From JAHIKV01 sp965195225 (GTDB lineage Bacteria > Planctomycetota > Planctomycetia > Pirellulales > Thermoguttaceae), in assembly GCA_965195225.1 (NCBI GenBank), contig CBDAFL010000171.1, positions 1-64,000 of the forward strand: DNA of 64,000 nucleotides, in the 5' to 3' direction. The notes under the pieces are model-generated. The model had not been told where the DNA came from and made no database searches. It saw nothing but the letters and a program-made list of their open reading frames with translations. Made by a program: the position numbers and the translations under genes. Below, in pieces: positions 6,855 through 15,874 of this stretch. Positions within the stretch are counted from its first letter, which is position 1, and each line of letters begins with the position of its first letter.

Positions 6855-8096
6855 ATGAAAACGAGCGTCATGATCCTGTTTTGTGTTCTCTGTTTGCCGT
6901 TCACGGTTTGCCTTGGCGCGGATCAGAACAGCAAAGCCTTGCTTGGCGAGTCCGTAGACTGGCTGCAGAAGGAATCGCACCGTCTCATTCGGGCTTCCAT
7001 GCGAAGTATGAAGGATGGCACTAAGGCATTTCCCCCACAGGTCGGCATCGGATACCACGCGTTCTGGTTGCGAGACTATGAGTACACTATCGAGGGAGAC
7101 ATCGACGCCTATTCAACCGAGGAACTTTTGGCCTCTTGCAGGCTCTTTACAAGCAGCCTGCGTACGGATGGAGCCGGGGTGGACTGCGTGAAGTTCGACG
7201 GCAATCCGATTTACAAGCCTGGTTACGGCAGCATGGGCAAAAATCCCGTGGCCGATGGATCTCAGTTCACGGTGGGAGTTGCTTGGCATACCTACCAAAA
7301 GACCAAGGATGCGGCGCTCCTTCGCGAAATTCTCGACCCTCTCATCAAGACAATGCAGGCCGTGCCGCGTAACCCCAAAACCAAGCTGGTCCACATCGTG
7401 CCGGGAAAGGAATGGGATCGCTGCCCGTATGGTTTTACAGATACCACACGCAAGCAAGGCGATGTACTCTTCTGCTCGCTCCTCTTCGTCCAGGGCTGTC
7501 GTCAACTGTCCGATCTATTGAATGAGGGAGGACGAAAGAACGAAGCCCAGAAGTGGATTCAGGAAGGTAAACTTGTGGAACAAAGCGTACGGGATATTTT
7601 CTGGGATCCGAAAGTCGGACTGTTCCGTGCCGCGACAGTGCAGTGCCGTGAACACGATATCTGGGGGTCGGCATTCGCGGTTTATCTGGGTGTGGCCGAC
7701 GTCGCACAGTCCACGTCAATCGCCAACTACTTCAAGGCGCACTATGCGGAAATCGTGCAGCACGGTCAGATTCGACATCTTCCCGGTGGCGTATATTGGG
7801 AACGGGGTTGCGCAAAGGACTCGTATCAGAACGGCGCCTACTGGGCCACTCCGACCGGATGGTTTGTATATACACTTGACCTTGTTGATCCCGCGCTGGC
7901 AGACAAGACCGTAGTTGACATGGTGCGCCATTTCCAGAAATACGGCGCGTGCGAGTGGATTTTTGGCGAGAAACGTAAGCTGCCAAACTATCTCGCGAGC
8001 GCATCGCTTCCCCTGGCGGGGATTCGAGCCATGCTTGAACGAAGAGCTGCTTTAGCCGGAGGGCCTAACAAGTCGGATGCAGGCGACGGCAAATAG
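6855..8096 (+). CDS. Secreted (alpha/alpha)6-barrel glycosidase-like protein
   Basis: This 413-aa protein starts at the ATG at 6855, after a ggag ribosome site 7 nt upstream. It has a clear signal peptide (MKTSVMILFCVLCLPFTVCLG), so it is exported. The body has helix-rich repeats and the segment GYHAFWLRDYEYTIEGD, the 'W-x-R-D' active-site type motif of six-hairpin glycosidases (GH15/GH63/GH37-like families). C-terminal aromatic motifs are GGVYWERG and NGAYWATPTGW. It probably hydrolyses a sugar polymer or oligosaccharide; the exact family is not assigned. Base composition looks less GC-rich than the flanking genes, which may reflect acquisition. It lies between genes of unrelated function and appears monocistronic. 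Confidence 0.7.
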   Translation: MKTSVMILFCVLCLPFTVCLGADQNSKALLGESVDWLQKESHRLIRASMRSMKDGTKAFPPQVGIGYHAFWLRDYEYTIEGDIDAYSTEELLASCRLFTSSLRTDGAGVDCVKFDGNPIYKPGYGSMGKNPVADGSQFTVGVAWHTYQKTKDAALLREILDPLIKTMQAVPRNPKTKLVHIVPGKEWDRCPYGFTDTTRKQGDVLFCSLLFVQGCRQLSDLLNEGGRKNEAQKWIQEGKLVEQSVRDIFWDPKVGLFRAATVQCREHDIWGSAFAVYLGVADVAQSTSIANYFKAHYAEIVQHGQIRHLPGGVYWERGCAKDSYQNGAYWATPTGWFVYTLDLVDPALADKTVVDMVRHFQKYGACEWIFGEKRKLPNYLASASLPLAGIRAMLERRAALAGGPNKSDAGDGK

Positions 8097-8151
8097 CCGC
8101 TTGCGGCTTCGCAAGAAAACCACCGTGACGGCCGTCTTCACCCCTCCGCCC

Positions 8152-10095
8152 TCACCCGCTCGGCACTTGGCGTAAAGTGGGGAGATTGGCCGCGGGTGAG
8201 GTCCGTTCGCGGCGCTTGGGCGAACGACTGGTGCCGGCCAGGTAGTTGTCCACCGTGGCCGCTCTCTGAAGTTTCTCGAAGTATTTGGCCATCGCCAGCC
8301 GGAGCTTCTTTTCGTGCAGGTCGCGATAGATTTCGCCGCGGACCTCGGCGAATTGAACGCTTATCGGCTTGGTGTATCCCTCGCAGCGGAGGATGATGAA
8401 TTTGTCGCCCACCTGGATGACGCCGGAGATTTCGCCCGGCCGCAGCATGAAGGCTTCCTCCTCCAGCCTCGGCTGTCCGCCGTGTCTTTTTATCGGCGGA
8501 ATCTCGCCGCGCAGCGCCTGGCTACCCGCCTCGACCGAATACTCGCCGGCCAGATCGCCGAAATGTTCGGAGGTGTTTTTCCGCCGGGCCATCTCGAACA
8601 CCTGCTGGGCGCGGCGGAGGTTGTCGAGCACGATCGCCAGGCAACGCACGCGCGGCCCGTAGTTGGCCTCGAAGCCTTTGCGGAGGTCTTTCTCTGTGAC
8701 TTGGATCTTTTCGCCGACGAGCTTTTTCAGCGCCACCGTGGGCCAGACCGCGTCGCGGCGGTATACCTCCAGCGAAATGCCTTGATTTTTCTTCACCAAT
8801 TTCAGCCAGGCTTCGACGTCCGGCGAGCCATCCGGCTTGGGCGTGATTCCGGCCAGCGCGGCGCGGGCGATTTCCGCGTCAACGTCCGCGTCGGTCACGG
8901 CGATACCCCGTTTATTGCAGGCCTGTTCGAGAATCTCGCGGCTGATCATCCCATCCAGGGTTTCCAGGCCGTGCCGCGCGACGCACTCATCGGCCAACTC
9001 GCCGATTGCGAGTTGCGCGCCGTTGACCACGGCCGCCACGCCCGGCATCCGCTCCCGCTTCGCCCGATCGTTCCAGACGATTTCGATCCTGGCGGAATCT
9101 TGCAACTGCTTGAATACATCCTGGGCGACGGAACGCATTTTGCGGTCGCGGATGATCTCTTCCAACTGCGGCGCGATCCGCTCAAACTTCACCTGTCGGG
9201 CCGGAATGACCCCTTCACGCTTCAGGATCAGGTATTGCCCCCCGGCTTGGATCACCGGCGATATTTCGCCGTCGGCCATGTTGAAAACCGCTTCCTCAAT
9301 CTCCTTGTAGCTGCCGTGCCTGCGGATCGGATGGATCACCCCCTTCACGCTGGCACTGGGGGCATCCTCCGAGTAATCCTTGGCGAGGTTGCCAAAATCG
9401 TCCGGGTTGGCCACCGCTTGGGCGCGCAGCTTTTTCGCTTTTTCCATTCTGCTCACCGCGATCAGCCGGGCACGGACCGCCTCGCCGTAGCGGGTCTCGA
9501 ACTCCTTGACCAACTCCTCGCGGGTGATCGTCAACTGGTTGCCCGCCAGCTTGCGCAACGCAAGCGTGGGCCAGATGATGTCGTCGGCGTATTGCGCGGC
9601 CGTGACGTTCCGCTCCTGCTCGAGCATCGTCAGCCACTGATCGACCGGTATGTTGAATCGCTTGGCCATCCGCTCGATCTCCGCGTTCACCTCGTCGCGC
9701 GTCACGCTGATCCCCCGACGGCTACACTCGTCGGCAATCAATTTTTTATTGAACATGCTTTCGAGCACGTCCTCGCCGTAATGCATGAGGCACTCGCGGG
9801 CGAGATCCTTGCGGGTAATCCGCCGGGAGTTCACCGCGGCCACTACTTCCGGGATCGTGGGTTTTGCGTCCCGCTTGGGCTTCACCCGGGGTTCGACGGA
9901 CCGGGAACGATTGACCGATGAAGGCCGCACCTTCAAGGTCGCGTCCGCGCTGGCCGGCGGGGTGCCCCAGTAGTAGCGGATCGCCACGCAGAGGGCCACC
10001 ATAAACAGGCCGCCAAGGATAATTGCGATCCGTCTTCGGCCGGCTTTGCTCCGAACGCCGGTTTCAATCCTTTGCTCCGATGTCTCGCGGGTCAT
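8152..10095 (-). CDS. Membrane-anchored foldase with two parvulin-type PPIase units
   Basis: This 647-aa protein is anchored by one N-terminal helix (about residues 23-44). The periplasmic part is an internal duplication. Unit 1 (about 85-345) and unit 2 (about 355-620) each contain a SurA-N-like helical segment, with ARECLMHYGEDVLESMFNKK matching ADECVARHGLETLDGMISRE. Each also has a rotamase-like segment, with GSYKEIEEAVFNMADGEISP matching GGQPRLEEEAFMLRPGEISG. PrsA/SurA-type foldases normally have one SurA-N segment. The likely role is folding of exported proteins, and the gene sits next to a surface glycan cluster. The start is fixed by a perfect aaggagg site 8 nt upstream. Confidence 0.8.
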   Translation of the reverse strand: MTRETSEQRIETGVRSKAGRRRIAIILGGLFMVALCVAIRYYWGTPPASADATLKVRPSSVNRSRSVEPRVKPKRDAKPTIPEVVAAVNSRRITRKDLARECLMHYGEDVLESMFNKKLIADECSRRGISVTRDEVNAEIERMAKRFNIPVDQWLTMLEQERNVTAAQYADDIIWPTLALRKLAGNQLTITREELVKEFETRYGEAVRARLIAVSRMEKAKKLRAQAVANPDDFGNLAKDYSEDAPSASVKGVIHPIRRHGSYKEIEEAVFNMADGEISPVIQAGGQYLILKREGVIPARQVKFERIAPQLEEIIRDRKMRSVAQDVFKQLQDSARIEIVWNDRAKRERMPGVAAVVNGAQLAIGELADECVARHGLETLDGMISREILEQACNKRGIAVTDADVDAEIARAALAGITPKPDGSPDVEAWLKLVKKNQGISLEVYRRDAVWPTVALKKLVGEKIQVTEKDLRKGFEANYGPRVRCLAIVLDNLRRAQQVFEMARRKNTSEHFGDLAGEYSVEAGSQALRGEIPPIKRHGGQPRLEEEAFMLRPGEISGVIQVGDKFIILRCEGYTKPISVQFAEVRGEIYRDLHEKKLRLAMAKYFEKLQRAATVDNYLAGTSRSPKRRERTSPAANLPTLRQVPSG

Positions 10096-10302
10096 CTCGG
10101 TTCCTCCTTAAGCCGTGGTCGCACCAATCACTTGTGCACGTGGAAGTCCATCCATGCACAGAAACATATCAGCGGGTGCGGCAGTATAAGCCCTCCCTTT
10201 CGATCAAGACAAGCCCGAAATTCACGTATAATGCGGCGGCAATCTCCCGAACACAATGAGTAGTGGTGTGCAGCGGGTGTAGGCCACCAAGTGGACTCGG
10301 GC

Positions 10303-10373
10303 GCCATGGGTAAGCGCAGCTTACCCGTATGTCCCAACGTCGCGCCACGGGCAAGCTGCGCTTGCCGCATGGC
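10303..10373. repeat. Nested palindrome in the 10096-10519 intergenic region
   Basis: The outer arms gccatgggtaagcgcagctt (10303 on) and gcaagctgcgcttgccgcatggc (10351 on) are complementary, and each arm is itself self-complementary. The intergenic region also contains an isolated TATAAT at 10227-10232. I see no gene in it. Confidence 0.65.
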
Positions 10374-10519
10374 ATCCCTTACGAGCAATCCGGGCTAAAC
10401 GGCGGCGATTTACCCCCCCGCACTGCCGGAAAATCCGTATTGTGCCGCGCGGGCCGAATGATGTAAGATCACGCTCCGCAATACTTTGCGCTAACTTGCA
10501 CGGACGCTAGGGTGGGCCA

Positions 10520-13500
10520 ATGAACACGACGGACAAGGCACCGGTAAACTCTCGCCCCTGGTGGGAAGACTACTTCGCCAATCAGTGGGACGCCGACAAC
10601 GGACGCGGCCAGACTACGTACTTTATGCAGCGGCTGGTAGAGAATCTGCCGCCGGCCGAGCACGAATACCTTGCGTCTCGAGAAACGTCGATCCTGGACT
10701 GGGGCTGCGCGTTCGGCGACGGGGTCGAGGTGTTGGCCGAGGCGTTCCCACGCTGCCGCGTGGCGGGTTTGGACTTCGCCGAGCGAGCCGTGGCCGAGGC
10801 ACGCCGCTGTTTTCCGCAACACGAGTTCCACCACACGCCGGACGGCTCCATCGGCAACCACTTCGACGCGATCGCGGCCGTATCCTGCTTGGAACATTTC
10901 CCCGATCCGTTGGAGGTGATGCGCGGACACCTACGGTGCTGCCGCGGCTTTTACGCGGCGATGGTTCCCTACCGCGAGACGCCGTTGCATTCCAGCCACC
11001 TCTCGCAGTTCCGCGAGGAGTGTTTTCCCGAGCGGCTGGACGGGTTCACCCGCGTCGCCGCCAAGGTCGTGGACTGCGAGTTCCGAGACCGGCGGGGGAA
11101 GTGGATTCTGGTCGTCTACGTATCGGCGTCCTACCTTCGCGAGCGCGACGGCCGCGACCTCCAAATCCGCGAGCGGCAGAAGTGGGACAACTATTACGCA
11201 ACGCTGCCGATGCTGGAGATCGACGACGCCACGCAGGACTTCGGCGATGATCTGGCCGAGCGGATCGGCGAGTTGCTGCCTCGCGGCGGCAAGGTGTTGG
11301 AAGCCGGGTGCGGCGCTGGGTGGCAAAGCCTTGCGCTGGCGCAAAAGGGGCGGTTCCAGCTTACACTGATGGATTTTTCCTCCGAGGCCCTCGGCTACGC
11401 CGAACGCATTTTCACCCAACACCAACTGTCGGCCGAGTTCGTCGACGGAGACGTATTTTCGTGCGGCAAGCCGGAATATGACTTGGTGTTCAACGCCGGT
11501 GTGTTGGAGCATTACACCTTCGACCAACAAGCCGCATTCTTGCGCGGTATGGCCAGCCGGAGCACGAAGTACGTCCTGGCTCTGGTGCCAAACCGGATGT
11601 GTTACTGGTATTGGCTGTGGCGGATGCAACGTTCGGCACGGGGCGGTTGGCCATTCGGCAAGGAGATGCCGATGACCGACATGTCCGCCGCCTTCGAGGC
11701 CGCCGGACTGCGGTTTCTCGGCCATTGGTTTGGCGGCGCCACCTGGAGCGAGTTCTTCATCAAAGACCTGGAAGGCCTCGACGACCGGTTGCGCGACGAA
11801 ATCATGGCGGTGCATCGCTCGTCGGTCGTGCCGGAGAAACAACGGGCCTATCTGGTGGCAGCGCTGGGGTGCAAAGAAAACGTCGCCAGTGTCCCTTCTT
11901 GCTGGGATACGTCGAGCGGTTCGAGCGACTTCGCCTTGGATCAACTAACCGCGTCGCTGGCCGACTCGCTGGCCGTCGTCGTCGCGACCGGGCATCGCTG
12001 CAAACAATTAAACGCCGTGGCGACCGAAAAAGACAAACTCATCGCCGACGGACAAAATGCCTGCGAATCGCTCCGCGGGGAACTGCGCGGCGGCTCCAAA
12101 GAAATCGTCCGCCTCTGCGGGGAACTCGCCGACGTGGAGTCTCGTTCGGAGGCGGCCAAGGAGTTGGCCGCGCTGAAACGGACCAGTGGTTATCAATTGC
12201 TGTTGCGGTTTTGGCGGATCAGGACGTTGTTTGCCCCGCCGGGTAGCCGCCGGGCAAAAATAGGCCGGGTCGCTTGGAAACCGTTCTCTTGGGCCGCAAG
12301 CCTTGCGCCGCGGACGCACCGGGTCATCGACCGACACTGGAAAAACGTTCTCTCCCGGCTCGTCCCGGAAGGAACCTTCCGCGAACAATGCGCGCGAACG
12401 ACCGTGCGAAACGTCCGCCGGCTGCAACGCCGCGTCGCCGGCCGGCCGGGCCTCGATCTGGATCAGGTGCTCGATCAAAATCGGGGGCACAAAGGGATCG
12501 TCGTCTATCCGCCGTTTATCGACTGGAGCTGGATGCGGCAACGCCCGCACCAACTGATGGCTCAGTTCGCCAAGGCCGGATACCTGTCGCTGTTCTGCTC
12601 GCCGCGCAAGCGGACGGACTCGTTCGAGGGCTTCTCCCGCGTCGCCGAGCGTCTCTATCTTTGCGAATCCGTCGATCTGGTCCGCCGCGTCCCCAATCCG
12701 ATCCTGCTTATCGGTTGGACCGGCCAATGGGAGACGATCAAGCAGTTCCGCTCGCCGTTGGTGATTTACGATTATCTGGACAGTCTGAGCGTGTCTTCCC
12801 GTAGCGGCGTTCCCAACCGGCGCAAGCTTGAGTTGCACCGCAAACTGGCGACCCGGTCGGAGGTCGTCCTAGCCACGGCGAGGCAGCTTTACGACGAGGT
12901 ACAGCAGCTTCGCCCAGACGCGATATATTGTCCGAACGGGGTGGACTACGATCATTTTAGATTATCATCCCCTCCGCCCGTGCCGGCGGATATTGCCGAT
13001 CTGGTCGGCGCGGGGCGGCCGATAATCGGCTATTACGGCGCGTTGGCCCACTGGTTCGACTACGAAATGGTAGCCCACGCCGCCAAGGCCCGCAACGATT
13101 GCGAGTTCCTGCTGATCGGCCCGGATTTCGACGGCAGTCTGGCAGCCAGTCACATTTCGCGATTGCCCAACGTCCACTGGCTAGGCGAGAAGAAATACGA
13201 GGAGTTGCCCGCGTATCTTCACTACTTCTCCGTCGCCACGATCCCCTTCCTGATAAACAACATCACCAAGGCCACTTCGCCGGTGAAGCTCTTCGAGTAC
13301 ATGGCGGCGACGAAGCCGATCGTGACCACGGATATGCCGGAGTGTCGCTCGCAGCCCTGCGTGATCGTGGCCCGCAACGCGGTAGAGTACGCGACGATGC
13401 TGGAGGAGGCCATGCATCGCGGCAAGTTGGAGTCTTACCGCCGGACGCTTGATCAAACGGCGCGGGCCAACACCTGGGAGACGCGGATGAAACAAATCAT

Positions 13501-13549
13501 TAACCAACTTGATGCACTCGACACGGAAGAATGTCTGCAATTCGCTTAG
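10520..13549 (+). CDS. Fusion: two SAM methyltransferases, coiled linker, GT-B glycosyltransferase
   Basis: The 1009-aa protein has four parts. Residues about 20-215 are a class I methyltransferase (SILDWGCAFGDGVEVLAEAF; AVSCLEHFPDP). Residues about 225-420 are a second one (GKVLEAGCGAGWQSLALAQK; LVFNAGVLEHYTF). Residues about 480-560 are a Glu/Arg-rich, probably coiled linker. Residues about 640-1005 are a GT4-like glycosyltransferase with RPIIGYYGALAHWFDYEMV and TSPVKLFEYMAATKPIV, the nucleotide-sugar-binding half. It probably methylates and elongates a surface glycan; acceptor and donor are unknown. The GT part is homologous to the N-terminal part of the next protein, which starts 18 bp downstream. 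Confidence 0.85.
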   Translation: MNTTDKAPVNSRPWWEDYFANQWDADNGRGQTTYFMQRLVENLPPAEHEYLASRETSILDWGCAFGDGVEVLAEAFPRCRVAGLDFAERAVAEARRCFPQHEFHHTPDGSIGNHFDAIAAVSCLEHFPDPLEVMRGHLRCCRGFYAAMVPYRETPLHSSHLSQFREECFPERLDGFTRVAAKVVDCEFRDRRGKWILVVYVSASYLRERDGRDLQIRERQKWDNYYATLPMLEIDDATQDFGDDLAERIGELLPRGGKVLEAGCGAGWQSLALAQKGRFQLTLMDFSSEALGYAERIFTQHQLSAEFVDGDVFSCGKPEYDLVFNAGVLEHYTFDQQAAFLRGMASRSTKYVLALVPNRMCYWYWLWRMQRSARGGWPFGKEMPMTDMSAAFEAAGLRFLGHWFGGATWSEFFIKDLEGLDDRLRDEIMAVHRSSVVPEKQRAYLVAALGCKENVASVPSCWDTSSGSSDFALDQLTASLADSLAVVVATGHRCKQLNAVATEKDKLIADGQNACESLRGELRGGSKEIVRLCGELADVESRSEAAKELAALKRTSGYQLLLRFWRIRTLFAPPGSRRAKIGRVAWKPFSWAASLAPRTHRVIDRHWKNVLSRLVPEGTFREQCARTTVRNVRRLQRRVAGRPGLDLDQVLDQNRGHKGIVVYPPFIDWSWMRQRPHQLMAQFAKAGYLSLFCSPRKRTDSFEGFSRVAERLYLCESVDLVRRVPNPILLIGWTGQWETIKQFRSPLVIYDYLDSLSVSSRSGVPNRRKLELHRKLATRSEVVLATARQLYDEVQQLRPDAIYCPNGVDYDHFRLSSPPPVPADIADLVGAGRPIIGYYGALAHWFDYEMVAHAAKARNDCEFLLIGPDFDGSLAASHISRLPNVHWLGEKKYEELPAYLHYFSVATIPFLINNITKATSPVKLFEYMAATKPIVTTDMPECRSQPCVIVARNAVEYATMLEEAMHRGKLESYRRTLDQTARANTWETRMKQIINQLDALDTEECLQFA

Positions 13550-13567
13550 CAGCGAGGAGTTCGGTTC

Positions 13568-15847
13568 ATGGAACCAAGACGACACACCCTGGAAAATCGC
13601 TTGGAATACGCCCAAAAACGCATAAAGGCGTTGGAGTCCGAGTTGCTTTCTCTGCGATCACAGGTGGACTGGATTACTTCCAGGAAGGCGTGGTTGCTTG
13701 TGCGTTTCGTGCATCATACGGGCCGGCGGTGGAGGCACTTCCTGTTTGATGTCTGCCTGTTTGATGTCTGCCTGCGACGGGGCAAAAAATGCGCCGCGGC
13801 CGCGCTGCGGTCGGTCGGACTGTATCCTTTGGCGGCGTGGGCGTGGCGGCAGGGCCGTCGGATTAAGCGCGGTTTGACGCGACGCATCACCGCGTTGGGT
13901 AAACCGCCGCCGGCGGAGTCGCAGTGCGCCCTCTCGCCCGACGCCGAACCAACCGGCGGTTACGACGTTATATGCCTGCCGGTGATTTTGTGGAACTCCC
14001 GCTTCCAACGGCCGCAACAGATGGCCCGGCAACAGACGGCAGCCGGCCATCGAGTGTTCTACGCCTCCTTTGGCTTCCATGACGACAGAACCGCCCGGCT
14101 CGCGACGCTGGAACCGAACGTATACGAAATGGGCCTTCCGGGCACCGCCGGAATGAACGTCTATCAGCAATTGCCCTCCGACGACGACGTGCGGCGGATG
14201 GTCTCGGCCATCGACCAACTCCGCTGCAAGTGGCGAATCACTTCCGCGGTGGTCGTGGTGCAATTGCCCTTCTGGACCGCGCTGGCCGAGAAGCTCCGCG
14301 AGAAGTTCGACTGGCCGATCGTCTACGATTGCATGGACGACCATTCGGGGTTCTCCACCAATTGCGAGTCGATGTTGGACGTGGAAGAACGGACCATCTC
14401 CGAGGCCGATCTGGTAGTGGTCACTTCCGACGCGCTCGAGGCGAAAGTCAGGCCGAAGGCCCGCCGCACGGCACTGATCCGCAACGCCTGCGATTACGAG
14501 CATTTTGCCCCAGCCTCCCCTCCCCCTTTGGGAGAGGGGCCGGAGGTGAGGACTGTTTTCGACGACGTGCCGTCGGCCGCTAAACATATCACCATCGGCT
14601 TCTACGGCGCAATCGCCGAATGGTTCGACGCCGATCTGGTCGCCGATTTGGCCGAGTTGCGTCCTCGGTGGCGGTTCGAGTTGATCGGCAGCACCTTTAC
14701 CGGCGACGTCGCGCGGCTGGAAAAGTTGCCCAACGTGAAGCTGTTGGGAGAGAAACCGTACGCCGACCTGCCGCAGTTTGTGGCCGAGTGGGACGCCTTC
14801 ATTATCCCCTTCAAGCGGATTCCGCTGACCGAGGCCACCAATCCGGTGAAGGCCTACGAGATGCTGGCCACGGGCAAACCGGTGGCGGCGGTCGATCTGC
14901 CGGAGTTGCGGCCGATGGCCCGCGACGGGCTGCTCTCGCTGGCCGACGATGCCCGGGGGTTCGCCGAAGCTATCGAGCGGGAATTGGCCGAGGACTGCGA
15001 CCAGCGGCGGCAACAACGCCAGGCTTTCGCCGCTCGCAACACCTGGAAGGACCGCTGCGAGGCGCTCGATCGGGAAATACGTCGCCTGTTTCCGCCGGCG
15101 TCGATCATAATCGTCACGTACAACAACCTCCACCTGAATCAGGGTTGCCTGGAAAGCGTTTTCCGCGACACCGACTGGCCGAACTTCGAGGTGCTCGTGG
15201 TGGACAACGCCTCGAGCGACGGTACGGCCGAGTGGCTCGCCGAAGAGGAGGCCCGGCATCCTGATCTGCGCGTGATCCTCAACAAGGAGAACCTCGGCTT
15301 CGCGGCGGCAAACAACCAAGGGCTGCGGGCGGCCCGCGGCGAGTTCCTCTGCCTGCTAAACAACGACACGGTGGTCGCTCGCGGTTGGCTCTCGACGATG
15401 ATCGGCCACCTGCGCACAATGCCCGAGACGGGGATGATCGGACCGGTCAGCAACATGGTGGGCAACGAAGCGAAGGTGCCGGTCGGCTACTCGACGATCG
15501 GCGAGATGCCACGCTGGGCCACGGACTACTGCCGACGGCACGACGGCGAAACCTTCCCGATGAAAATGTTGGGCTTCTTCTGTGTGATGTTCCGTCGGGA
15601 AGTGTACGAGAAGATCGGCGAGTTGGACGAGCAGTTCGGCGTCGGTTACTTCGAGGACACCGACTACTGCCACCGTGCCCGGCGAGAGGGTTACGAGCTT
15701 CGCTGTGCCCGCGACGCCTTTGTCCATCACTGGCAAGGCGCGTCGTTCCGCCTGCTGGACGAGGAAGCTTTTGCCGGTATATATCGGGAAAATCAGCAAC
15801 TGTTCGAGAGCAAATGGGACACCGAGTGCATGGCCGGCGCATATTGA
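13568..15847 (+). CDS. Bifunctional glycosyltransferase (GT4-like plus GT2)
   Basis: This 759-aa protein has a gaggag ribosome site upstream of the ATG at 13568. After a basic N-terminus, residues about 135-500 form a GT-B domain (ITIGFYGAIAEWFDADLVAD; TNPVKAYEMLATGKPVAAVD). Residues about 510-755 form a GT2 domain with ASIIIVTYNNLHLNQGCLES, the DxD-like LCLLNNDTVV, and the ED motif GYFEDTDYCHRARREG. Such fusions assemble alternating linkages in surface polysaccharides. Two oddities are visible: a short duplication FDVCLFDVCL near residue 60, and a dispersed-repeat insertion encoding SPPPLGEGPEVR at 14515-14551. Confidence 0.88.
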   Translation: MEPRRHTLENRLEYAQKRIKALESELLSLRSQVDWITSRKAWLLVRFVHHTGRRWRHFLFDVCLFDVCLRRGKKCAAAALRSVGLYPLAAWAWRQGRRIKRGLTRRITALGKPPPAESQCALSPDAEPTGGYDVICLPVILWNSRFQRPQQMARQQTAAGHRVFYASFGFHDDRTARLATLEPNVYEMGLPGTAGMNVYQQLPSDDDVRRMVSAIDQLRCKWRITSAVVVVQLPFWTALAEKLREKFDWPIVYDCMDDHSGFSTNCESMLDVEERTISEADLVVVTSDALEAKVRPKARRTALIRNACDYEHFAPASPPPLGEGPEVRTVFDDVPSAAKHITIGFYGAIAEWFDADLVADLAELRPRWRFELIGSTFTGDVARLEKLPNVKLLGEKPYADLPQFVAEWDAFIIPFKRIPLTEATNPVKAYEMLATGKPVAAVDLPELRPMARDGLLSLADDARGFAEAIERELAEDCDQRRQQRQAFAARNTWKDRCEALDREIRRLFPPASIIIVTYNNLHLNQGCLESVFRDTDWPNFEVLVVDNASSDGTAEWLAEEEARHPDLRVILNKENLGFAAANNQGLRAARGEFLCLLNNDTVVARGWLSTMIGHLRTMPETGMIGPVSNMVGNEAKVPVGYSTIGEMPRWATDYCRRHDGETFPMKMLGFFCVMFRREVYEKIGELDEQFGVGYFEDTDYCHRARREGYELRCARDAFVHHWQGASFRLLDEEAFAGIYRENQQLFESKWDTECMAGAY
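14515..14551 (+). repeat. Dispersed repeat inserted in-frame in a glycosyltransferase gene
   Basis: This 37-nt stretch matches the intergenic element at 40478-40514 at 34 of 37 positions (core cctttgggagagggg). Here it is translated as part of a loop ahead of the second Rossmann half of the GT-B domain and leaves the reading frame intact. Confidence 0.8.
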
Positions 15848-15874
15848 ACAACACGCATATTCCCGCAAGACACC

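Noticed and set aside
8314..9921. 535-aa plus-strand open frame opposite the foldase gene
   Set aside because: It is the reverse complement of a gene with a strong ribosome site and internal duplication; the composition is His/Arg/Leu-rich shadow sequence.
13658..15319. 553-aa minus-strand open frame opposite a glycosyltransferase
   Set aside because: Antisense to a gene with two intact GT domains; no motif.
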